A stretch of 64,000 bases of DNA, taken from the NCBI RefSeq assembly GCF_000834635.1, contig NZ_JXQV01000004.1, forward strand, positions 1 to 64,000, written 5' to 3'. Source of the DNA: Agrobacterium tumefaciens (GTDB lineage: Bacteria; Pseudomonadota; Alphaproteobacteria; Rhizobiales; Rhizobiaceae). A program made the position numbers and the translations under genes. The notes under the pieces are model-generated. The model had not been told where the DNA came from and made no database searches. It worked only from the letters and a program-made list of their open reading frames with translations. Shown here in pieces: positions 18,661 to 30,600 of the stretch; positions within the stretch are counted from its first letter, which is position 1, and every line of letters starts with the position of its first letter.

Positions 18661-18691
18661 CGACGTCAGGCTGCGCCTGGGGGTCTTGAGC

Positions 18692-21600
18692 ATGGTTGAT
18701 CGGTCTCGTCACTGGTATCCCGCCTTTGCGCGGTTTTCCCGCACGCTGACCGCCTGTGCTGTGTCGGGGAGTATGGTTCTCCAGCCCTTCCTCGTGCATG
18801 CGCAGCAGATCGTCATCGACGGACGCACGCAGACCTCGCTGCAGGTGAACGGCACCGTAACGGATGTCACGACCAGGACGATCGCCAACGGCAACGCGCT
18901 GAACTCGTTTTCCAAGTTCAACGTGGATTCCGGCAATACGGTCAATCTTTACGTACCTGAAGGCGCCGACCGTCTGCTGAACGTTGTCCGCGACACACAG
19001 ACCTCGATCAACGGCATACTGAACAGCTACAAGAACGGCCAGATTGGCGGCGACGTCTATTTCCTCAATCCGCATGGCGTCGTGGTGGGCGAGGGGGGTG
19101 TCGTGAACACGGGTCGCCTGACCCTGCAGACCCCGACCTCGGACTTCGTCGACAGCCTGATCGACAATCGGGGTGCCATCAGCCATGCGCAGGTCGATGC
19201 CGCCGTGCGCGGCGAGGTCCCGCTGTCGAAGGACGGCAGCGTGCGCATTCTCGGCGAGGTGAATGCCCGCGACCAGCTGATCATCCGCTCGGCCACGCAG
19301 GAAATCCGCGGCACCGTGCGCGAAGGGGCCGAAGCCTCGCGCGCCATCTTCGAACACGTGGTCAATACGGACGGCATGCCGAAGGGCGCGCAGTCGGTTA
19401 CTGTCGGCGCAGATGGTACGATCTCGCTGCTGGCGGCTGGACAGACGACCTCTTCGTCCAAGATGATCGCGCTGGACCGGAAGTCCGACACGCGCACGGA
19501 AACCGCATTGACCATCCGCGAGGGCTTGGTCAACATTTCGACCAACACCATCAAAGCCAACAATGCCTACAACTCTTTCAGCGTCTTCGACGTCTATGCG
19601 GGACAGACGGTCAACCTGATCGTGCCCTCCACCGTCTCCAACCTGATCAACGTCGTCTATGACAAGCAGTCGAACATCGACGGCCAGCTCAACACGCTGA
19701 AGAACGGTCAGGTCGGCGGCAATGTCTTCTTTCTCAACCCCTATGGCATCGTGGTCGGTGCCAGCGGTGTGCTGAGGGCGGACAGCATCACGCTCGCCAC
19801 ACCCTCCACGGAAGATGTGGACCAGCTTCTGAAGACCGGCCGTGCGCCGGCGCAAAACGACGCCCTGTCGCTGCTGACGCTTGGCGCATTGCAGAAGAAC
19901 AGCAAGGGCATCGTCAATGTTGCCGGGATCGTGCAGGCGAAGTCGAACATGACGGTGGCTGCGAAGAACGTCGATCTTTCCGGCGAACTGACCGTGGAAG
20001 GGACTGGCGCTGCCGGTATTGCGCCGCAGATCGTGGTGCAGGCCGTCGAAAACACCGTCATCAACGGGGCGGGCCTTCGCGCCGATGGCGCCAGCGGCCG
20101 AGATGCAGGCTCGATCAGCATCCGCGCTGGCAACAACGTCGCGGTGAAGGCGGGCAGCCTGATTTCCGCCAGCGGCAAGGGCTCCCACTCCAATGGCGGT
20201 TCCGTCGTGATCTTTGCCGACAACGAATCGCAGCTGGCTGCCGATGCCTCCGTGCTCGCGCTGGGTGGCGAGGTGTCCGGCAATGGCGGCTTCATCGAGT
20301 TCAGCGGGCGAAACGTGGTGACGCTCGCTGGTGGCACGTTGAATGCGGCAGCCTTCTTCGGCGCCAGCGGCGAAGTGCTGATCGACCCTGCACAGATCGT
20401 GATTTCCGCCAATACCTGTCTTGGCTGTGGCGGAGCCTATTCCGGCGCCTTGTCGGCCGGCACGAAGTTCAGCCTGCAGGCCAGCCAGAGCATCACGCTT
20501 TCCGAAAACACCTTCCTGTCGACGCGCCAGGTGGGCGGCGCGACGGACCGCAACAGCCATGCCGCAGCGGCATCAACAGGCATTTCCGGCGCTGTGGAAC
20601 TCACGGCTCCGACCATCGACCTGAGAAGCGGCTCGGCCATCTTCACGCAGGGCAGTGGCAACTATGCTGGCGGCGACGTGACGCTTGCTGGCCAGTCGAT
20701 CAGCCTGACCAATGCTTCAATCGCTGGAAAGAACGTCAGCCTGATGGCGAAGGACGAGAAGGCCGATTCCGTCGCCTTCATCATCCAGACAGGTTCGGCT
20801 TCAAGCAATGTCAGCATCACTCAGGGCAGCAGTATCAAGGCCGAAGGGACGCTGGATATCAGCGCCACAGCGTCGTCGGTGGTTGAAGACCTGACGCTGA
20901 ATGCCAATCGTCCCTATCTGTTGTCTTCGGCAAACAAGGCGTCTGCATCCGTCACCGTCGATGCGTCGACCCTGACGGCCAAGGGTGACGTGAATGTCGA
21001 GGCCAATGCCAAGACCGTATCGCTGGCCAGCGACCTTCTGACCGACAGCATTCTGCCGATTCCGATTCCGTTTGACGCCGCCGTCGGCGTTGCGCTTTCC
21101 AGTGCTAAAGTCAGCGTCGTCAATGGCTCCAGAGTGACCAGCGAGACGGGCAGCATTGGTCTGATCGCCGACAGCCGCGCCGAAATCGAGGCGATCGCCA
21201 CGGCCCGCAACATCACGCTTGGCAAGGCCTCGCTTCCCTATGCAGCTGCGGTTTCTGTGGGTGTCCTGACCAACAACGCAGAGGTCATCGTTGACAATTC
21301 GTCTCTTGATGCAAGGACGAACGTTGATGTGCACGCCTATGCCCTCAGTGAAAATGCGACGAGCTTCAACGTCCTCGGTGGTGGCTCCACAAAGGGAGCC
21401 CTGGGTGCCGGCTTCAATTTCAATGATCACAAGGCTGTTGCGAAGGTTCGCAATTCCGACGTGACTGCCCGCACGGGTGGCGTCAGCGTTCTCACCGATA
21501 GTATTCTTCGTGCTGATCTGGCCGGGACGCTGAATGTCAGCGACAGCGCTTCCGACAATGTGCTGGAGTTGATCGGGGCCGTCGTCAGCGCGGTTGTCGA

Positions 21601-24600
21601 TGAATTCTTCACTGACAACGGCAAGGTCAATGCCACTGGCGAGAAGATTAACAAGTACTGGGAAATCACAGAAACCGCAGCATCCGGGATCGACAAGCTT
21701 GCTGGTATCTACAGCGCCGCCTGGGGCAAGAAGTCTGGCATTACCGGCAAACGTGACGAGGATGGCGGCCTATGGGGTGCGACCGGTGGCGTGCTGGTAG
21801 CGCTGGATGAGAGCTCTGCAGAGATTTCAAGCGATCAACTCAAAGCCGTAACCATCGATTCGTCCGGCGCGTTGCTGGTCGAGAGTCGTTCCAATGCTTT
21901 CACGCGCAATGCCGTTGAATCCGGCATCAAGTACAAGGGAACCGGCGGTACGGGAACGGCCCTCGCCATTGGCCTGTCATACGAAGATATTTCGAACACG
22001 GCATTTGTCGGTAGCGACACGAACAGTGGAAAGATGAGCGTCAATGCCGCCTCGGCATCGGTCAGGGCGAGCGACTTCGAGACGACTGCGCTTTCGAAGG
22101 ACGAATCTATCCTGACATTCCGCGACCAGCACATGGATGCAGAGCGCTATCAGAATGGGCGCGCCATCATTGCCAACGCGCGTGCTGAGGCGACCAAGGC
22201 CGCTGCCGACACCTATGGTATCGGGATTGGCATCTCCACGCGCGATACGCAGGCCAATCTCGACAACGTTGCGCTCAAGCTGTCGGGAATGGGTGCGCTG
22301 TCTGTTGTCGCTGAAAACCGCTTGTCAGTTCTCTACCTGGAAGCTGGTGACGCTGCAGAAGCAGCAGCTGCTGCAACCAAGGCTGCTATGTCGCGACTCA
22401 CCGGAGAGCTCGCGCAGATCCGGGATGCCAAGGTTGCTGCGAAGGCGGCGGCTGAGGAGAAGAAGAGACTGGCCGTCTCTGCCGTCGAGAGGGCGGAGGC
22501 CGATAAAGAGATTGCCCAGGCTGAGGACGATATCAAGAAGGCCGACGCGCAGAAGGCCCTCGTCGGTGCCGTTAACGCTGGCGTTGAGGATACTGCCGGC
22601 GACGCGGTTTCCAATATCGGTTCCACATACACCATCGGTTTCAATCTCATCACGCAGAACACCGCCGCCCGCATCGGCAGCGGCGCGCAGGTCGGCTCTG
22701 CCACACTTGGCGATCTTCTTTCCGGTGCGGTCGGTGACATATCGGTCCTCGCCCATTCGTCCATGGAAGGCGGACTGAGTACTTTCGCAACGGTAAACGG
22801 CGGCAGCGCCGACAAGGCATCGACCGGTCAGGCCCTGAACATCGGTGCCAACGTCTTGCTGGGTGAAACGGTAGCCACCATTGCCACACGTGACGGGGCC
22901 AGTGCAAAGGATGCCGCCAATACGCTGTGGTCCAATGGCGATGTCAGCGTCAGCGCTCGCAACGAGACCGGGTTCAGCATCACCAATACCAGTTCGACGC
23001 CCGATAAAATGAACGGCGATGCCACGGCTGCGACCTTGATTACGGTCTCTGGTGGCGTCCAGATGCTCGATACCTCGGCTCAGCTTGGGCGGAGTGTTTT
23101 CGCCCAGGGCACGCTTGCCGTGGAAGCCGCCAGTGCCAACACGGTCGGCACCTATCTCGCTGCATCGACTGCGGGTGGTGGCGCAGTCGCTCCCGTCACG
23201 AGCGCCATCACCAATGGCCTGGAATTGCTCAGCAACCTTGCTGACCTGAAAGGCGGCAGTTCCTCCGACGATGATAACGATTCCAAGAATGCAACGCTGG
23301 GCATCAGCGCCATCATGAGCCTCGGCGTGGTCGGCAATGCGCTTGCCAATAGCAGCAGCATGAGGACACAGAGCGAGAAGGCGCTGGCCGCCGAGAAAAA
23401 CGCACAGAAGGTGATGAAGGATCAGGCCAAGTCCGATTTCATCCTCAGCGGCGCGTTCTCCTTTAATTCGTTCGATAGCGTGGCCGAAACCCTGCCGGGG
23501 CTTATTCTCAGCGCCGACGGAATACGCGTCGGTGCCTACAACGTGACCGACGCCAAGGTTGACATCACCTCGACTTCCAAATTCGCGCAAGGGGCCGGCG
23601 CGAAGGTGATGTCTGTGGCGGCCAATCTCGCCAACCAGGACAATCTCGCCCTTATCGGCTCCGGCAGCACGCTCGTGGCCGGCAAGAAAGGGTTGACCGT
23701 CGATGCCTCGACCAAGGCCTGGAAGGAAGATGACAACGGCAATGAAACGCTCAGCGCAGGGTCCAGCGACTTCCTGTCGCGTAGCGTCGGCAAGGCGACC
23801 ATCGGCGGCGATCAGCTGATTGTGTCGCTGGGGCTAAACATCGTCGATTTCGAAAATGAAGCCAGGATCGACAACAATGTCACGATCCTGTCTCAAGCGG
23901 CCTATGGCGCCTCGACCCAGGCGGCTATGAATTCTGCAGTGTCCGGACATGGTGACAAGCCTGATGTGACGGTCAACTCCCTCGCATCGATTACGCTGAA
24001 GGCGGAGGGCAATGCGGCTGCCGGCGTGAACGGCATGTTCTTTGCCACGGAAGATGGCCTGTCGAAATACTATGAAACAACCAAAAAGGCGCGTGGCGCC
24101 GCGCTGGGTGTGACCATTGCCCAGATGGCGACCCCCTTGTTCGGCGAGTATCTAGACGCGCGTGTCCGTCAGCGCCAGGCCGAACTGACCAAGACGCCAA
24201 CGGCTGGCGGATCCGGTTCTGCCAAGGGCTTTGGTGTTGGGATCAATGTCGGCTCGATCGACGTGAAGGCGAACATTCTGGCCGGTCATGCCGTTGTGGA
24301 TGCCGGTGCCCTCTCTGTCACAGGCGAAGCGCGCGTGAGAAGCAGCGCGCTCGGTGTGGCGGGCTCCGGGCCGTCAACCGAAATCCTCAGCCTATCCGCC
24401 AAGGCTACCAAGACCGCGGCAACCGCTTCGGATGCTGCTGCCGCAATCAACGTCGTTTACGGTGATGTCAGCGCAGCTGTCGGCAACGGACGCGCGGCCA
24501 CGGTACGCGAAGCCGCGCCAGCCCAGGGGCTTGGCGCTCTGACAAGCGATGGTACGATCCTCGCAAAAAGTGTAACCGTAAGCGCCAAGACGCAGGCAAT

Positions 24601-27600
24601 GGCCGAGGCGACGGCCGATGGCAAGGCGGCTGGCACCAAGGCGGCTGACGGTGGTGCAGGCGCCCTCAACCTCCATGACTTCGACACGACAGCTACGCTG
24701 TCGGCTTCTGTCCGAGCCACCGGCGATGTTTCTGTGAAGGCGACGGCGGATACGATGGAAGTCGTCAATGCCCAGGCATCTGCTCGCGGGACGCCCGTTG
24801 AAGACTATGCCGCAAAGGTCAAGACCTCAACCAACAGCCTTCTGCTTGGCTCTGATGGCGGCAATGCGAATACGGGAATTTTTGGCCGCGCAGCTGACCG
24901 GTTTGCAACGACTTACAATGAAATAGGCAAGGCGACGGAGAAGACCAAGGACGCCAAGCCAAGCCAGGCCTTCGCTGCGGCAGCCGGGTTTAACTTCTCC
25001 GATCATGACACCAAGGCGATCGTTGCGGATAGCGTCAACATCGAAACCGTCGGTGCAATCGATGTCATTGCTGATCATGATGCCATGTCGATGGTTGAAG
25101 CGTCAGGTGCGGCTGTCCTCAGCGACGCCGCGACAGGCGCCGCGATGAGCATCAACGTCATGAATACCACGTCAGCAGCTGTTGTGGGCAACGATGTGAG
25201 GTTCGGCTCTTCAAATCGGAAAGCCACCAATGTGACGGTCGAGGCAATGAGCCGGTATAATACCGGCGTCAATGTTGCGGATCTCTTGCGCTACAAGAAA
25301 GATGACAAGGGCAACTCTGTTCTCGTCAATGGCAACAAGGTTTTGGACGAGACAGTCCCCAACTTCACCTATGCGGCTGAGGCCATCGCCGGCGCGGGCG
25401 GTAAGGGATCTTCCTTGACTGGCGCTTTTGCCGCAACCGTCTATCTCGGCGACACGTCCACCACGCTGGGTAATCGTGTCTCGATCAACGCGACAGGCGA
25501 TACCACGATTGCCGCCTACGATCAGTCCAAGGTCGCCAACAAGGCCTGGGGCGTGTCGGCAGCACTTGGCACCGGCACCAGCGTGACGAAGTCGGCCCGC
25601 GGCGCGGTTGGCTCTGTCATCTATCGTGGTCGCGAGGTTGCCACGACCATTGGCACTGACTTCGACCTTCGCACTGGCAGGGATGCCAATATTGTTGCTG
25701 GCGTACTTGCCCCGTCTGATGTTTGGGTTGGACCGGAAAAGGGCTCGCTTGTCCCCTCCACAACATGGCGTGATTACGTCGAACCGGTTCTGGGCGGTGA
25801 TATTGCAGCGCCGCTGCGTAATGCAGATCCGGCAGTCACGCAGTCGCTGCATAACCAGGTCATCGCTGCGGCCGCTGCCGGCCAGAGCACCCAGGCATCC
25901 TTCAGCGGTGCGCTCGGCATCACCGTTGCAAATGGTGTCACGAAGGTGGCAATCGGCGAGCGGGCTCATGTCGAAGCAAAGGCGATCAATGTCGAAAGCC
26001 GGATGCATCAGGAGATGCTGGGTATCGGTGGTTCGATGACTGTCAGCCTGTCGGGTGCCGGCGGCACCTTCGGTGCGCAGGGCGCCGTCAACGTGGTGAT
26101 GGATGATGTTCTGACCGCCGTCGGCCAGGGCGGCGTGTTCGTGGCGAACGGCGGCGGTGCCGATTTCACCGCTGAAGCTGAAACTCAGGCCATGTCGATC
26201 ACGGCCGTTGCCTCGCTTTCCGGCTCGAGCTCAACGACTGTCGCCGCCAACATTTCGTCCAACACGTTCCAGAGTTCTGCCAAGACCGTCATCGCCGACA
26301 ATGTCTCGATCAATGCGGCTGATGATGCGAATATGACTGCGAAGAACGCAATCGATGCGTTTGCCTTTGCCGGTGCGCTGGGCGTAACCTTTGGTAAGAG
26401 CAATCCCGTCGCCGCAACGCTTGTGAGCAACGTTCAGTCGTCGTCCGCCGAAAGCCTGCTGGGTTCGGGTGTGACCGTGACGTCCAACGACGGTTCGGTC
26501 AATCTCGGTGCGGACACCAGCGAGCGCCTGTTGTCGGTTCCGGTCGCAGGCGGTGGCCTTGCCGGTGTGCTTAGCGTCACCGTGGTAGACAGCACCACAC
26601 GCGCGGTGGCCGACAAGACCTCGACACTGACGGCCGAAAACGGCAATGTCTCCGTCAAGGCGGAGAACCAGTCCGACGTGCTGGAAATCGCCGGCAGCGT
26701 GGCCTTCTCCATGAGCGGTGCCGCCTTCGGTCTCACCATGCCGGGCACCGGTGTCAGCAAGACGGTGGAAGCACAGATCGGCAATGCCTCGGCGCGCAAT
26801 ATCGAGATTGCCGCCCGCGCCTACAACGATATTCGGCAGTTGGCGGGTGCCGGAGGCGCCAGCAGCGAGAGTGTGGGCGTCGGTGGAACTGTCTCCGTGC
26901 TCGTGCTCGACAATGATGTGACCGCCCGCATCGCCGAGGGCGCGACTGTGACGGCCAATGGTAATGTTTGGCTGGATGCGGCAGATGACAGCAGCCTGTT
27001 GCAGTTCGGCGGTGGTATCGGCGCTGGCAAGGATGTCGGCGTCGGCGCAAGCGTCGGTTCGCTGGTCGTACTCGGCCATACGCTGGCGGAAGTCGGCGGC
27101 AATGCCAGCGTGACCGCGCGCGGCCTTGAGAGCGGCGTCATCACCATCGAAGAATTGCAGGAGGTCGAGGAGGCGAAGGAAGCGCAGCGCAACGAGATTG
27201 TGGACGGCTTCAACGGTTTGGCGAATACCGGCCTTGCCTTCGCCGATGATGTGAAGGCCGCTTTTGATACGCTGGGCGATATCGGCCAGTCGAAGGCCAA
27301 GCGCGATGCGCTGCTCGACTTGCCCACCACGCAGCGCACGGCCAAGGGCTTTGCGATGACCGCCAATGGTGATCACCGTGCGGTTGCGATTTCGCTCGCG
27401 GTCGGTGCCTCCACGGGGGAGGCAGGCGTCGGCGGTGTCGTCGATGTCGGCGTGTTCGGCAATTCCGTCAGCGCGCGTGTCGCAAACGGCGCCTCGATCA
27501 ATTCAGCACTTTCCGGCGCAACGCTTGGTAATTTCGGTGCGACCCAGGATACCATCATCAGTGCCCAGTCCACCGGCCGGATGATCGGCTTTGCCGGCAT

Positions 27601-30600
27601 GGTCGGTGCTGCCGCCACAGCCGGGGTCGGCGGTGGCGCCACCGTCAATGTCTTCAATGGCTCGACGCAGGCTTCGGTCGACAGCGGTGCCGTGGTGAAG
27701 GCTCGTCGCGACGTGGCGGTTGCTGCGCGGCGTCAGCAGCAGATCGGCATTGCCGGCTTCGCCATGGGTGCGGCCACCGGCCCCGCCGGTGTGGGCGCTG
27801 CGGTCAACGTTGCCGTCATTTCCGGTGCTACGACCGCCCGCATTGACGGGCGTGCGGATGCTTATCGCAATGTGAATGTCGATGCCCGCGAAAGCTCTCG
27901 CCATCTCGAAGTCGTCGGTGCAATCGGTGTGGCGGGTACGGCCGGTGTCGGTGGCGCGATCAATGTGGTCGTTGCCAACAGCACCACCTCCGCCCTTCTG
28001 GGCGCAGCTGGCGCAATCAATGCCATGGGCGATACTGCGATCACAGCGCGTGCCCGCGAGAACATCGGCAACATCATCGTGGCCGGCGGCGTTGCCGGAA
28101 CAGTCGGCATCGGTGCGTCCATCAATGTGGTCGATTCCCGCCGTGGCATCTCCTCCTATGCCTATGGCAGCATCAACCAGGATTCCGCCTTCAAATTGGG
28201 AGACAGCGGTCAGGACGTCAACATCGAAGCCGACAGCGCAATCGACATGTATCGCCTGGTCGGTGGTCTCGGCGGCGGTGGCACGGTTGGTGTTGGCGTC
28301 AGCTTCGACATGGCGACGATCCTGAACCAGACGGATGCGGCCATCGGCGGCAATGCCAAGATCTATGCCGGTGGCAATGTCGATATCGATGCCGTTTCGG
28401 CAAAAAATTACGCCTCCAACACCATTGCCGGCGGTGTCGGCGGCGTGGTTGGCGTCGGTGGCGCCGTCGTCATCAATCGCACCGGCTCCGGAAATCTCAA
28501 CGGCTATCAGGGCAATGATGGCACGACGGCCGTCGATGGCGGCGGCATGGCAGGCGATGTGGACAAGCTTATGTCCAAGCTTGTCAATAACCGCATACAG
28601 AGCAGTGGCGATGCCACCCTCGACGCCACGGTCGCCAAGGCCAACAGCGCAACGGCCTCCAGCCTGTCCGGTGACGCGACCAGCGTTTCGGCCATGCTGA
28701 CCAAGGACGGCCATGATCGCACCTCCGCCACGATCGGTGACAATGCCGAGGTGGTAACGGTTGGCTCCGTCGATCTTTCGGCAAGCGATTTCAGCCGTGT
28801 CTATCAGTTTGCCGGTACCGTCGGTGTGGGTGGTACGGTCGGCGTCGGTCTGACGGTTGGCGTCAACGACTTCTCGTCCTCCGCCGTGACCGCCATCGGC
28901 AACAATGCGCGGGTGACGGCGGGCACAAGTCTCGACCTTCAGGCGCAGAACGTCTCGGTGCTTGAGGCCGTGAACTTTGCGGGGGCCGCGGGTATCGTGG
29001 GCGTTGCAGGCTCGATCAACTATAACCGCCTGCGCAATACCTCCAACACGACGATTGGTGCCGGTGCCCAGATCTCTGCCCTGAATGCGCTGATCAGCGC
29101 CGAGAACGAACAGAATCTGGCGGCAACGACCATCGGTCTGGCGGGCGGCATTGTCGGTGCCGGTGTATCCTATACGCGCGCTGATCTGGAAGGTGGCGCC
29201 ACAACCACGATGGGCAACGGCGCAACCGTGACGACCCGCTCGGGCAATCTTGATGTGGTGGCCAAGCAGCGTTTCCGCATGTCGGTTGACGGACTGGCGG
29301 GTGCCGGTGGTGCCGTGGCTGGCCAGGCAGCCGTTTCCGAGATCGAGGAGGACAGCGACGCGACGGTCGCGCTCGGCGACAATGTCACGCTCGATGCGGC
29401 CGGTGTGCTGAACCTCAAGGCCGAAAATCTCGGCTGGTCGGTTTCCAACGTCGTCGGCATCGCGTTTGGCGCGGTGGCTGGGGGCTATGTCCATTCCTAT
29501 GCGGAAAGCTATGGTGATGCGGCGGTCAGGGCCGGTAACAATCACCTGCTGAAGGGCAGTGCGGTGGAAATCTCCGCACTGATTGGCGAGCTGCAGTCAG
29601 TCGGTCGCCTCTCCGGGGCAGCAACGTTAGCCACCATTGCGGGCGACCGCAGTGCTGTTCGCACAGCGCTGGACGTCCTGGGGCTTGCGCGCAACACCTA
29701 TCGCCGCGCCGAAAGCTTCGCGCTCGCCGCAGCAGGTGGTCTGGGTGCTGCTCAGGGCAGCAATATCGCCGCCGAAACCGGCAATGATGCCCTCATCGAC
29801 CTTGGCTATGGTCAGATTACAGCCCGCAGCGGCGATGTGGACATCGTCACCGAAAACCAGGTGGCGTTGCAATCCAAGATCATCGGCATCACCGTCGGCG
29901 CCCAGTCGCTCGGCGCACATGTGGCACGGTCGACAAACCGAAACAGCAGCAAAATCGCACTTGGCTCCTCGATTGGTGCAAAGGACATCTCGATCCTCGC
30001 CAATAGCGACACCCGTGCCACAGCACAAAGCTTTGCGGTGGCTGGTGGTATCTACACGGCCGGCATTTCGATGGCGAAGGTGACCGATGTCGGCGCAACG
30101 ACGATTGAACTGCGTGATCTCGGCGGAACGCCTGCAGGCGATGACATCCGGGCGACCGGGGCAATCGTCATCAAGGCCGATCACGAACGCCATTTCGACG
30201 GCAAAATGGACTCCTTCGGCGTCGGCCTCGTCGGCGGCGGCTCCGGCAGCAATGACTATGATGTCGCAGGCACTGCCACCGTCGATATCGGCGACAACAG
30301 AAAGATCGTTTCCAAGACCGATGACGACCAGAGCAACGGCGAAAAGATTCAGATTCTGTCGCGCAATGCGATCGCCAAGGATCTGTTTAGCGGCAGCAAT
30401 GTCAATCTGAAGGCCTATGGCGCAATCGCTGCTTCCGATGTGGATTCCGACGTAACGGTCAAGACGGACACCGGCGTTTCGATTGGCCGGAACACACAGA
30501 TCTACTCGGCTGGCGATCTGACGGTCAAATCCATGGCCAATGTCAGCGGCGACGATGTGATCACCGTGGATGCGGCGGGCGCTGCAGCAGCCGCCACCGG

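Noticed and set aside
27503..29545. A 680-codon antisense frame (and similar ones at 18563-20560, 26231-27376, 29627-31087)
   Set aside because: The composition mirrors the repeated sense codons, with no ribosome site or domain. They are shadows of the adhesin.
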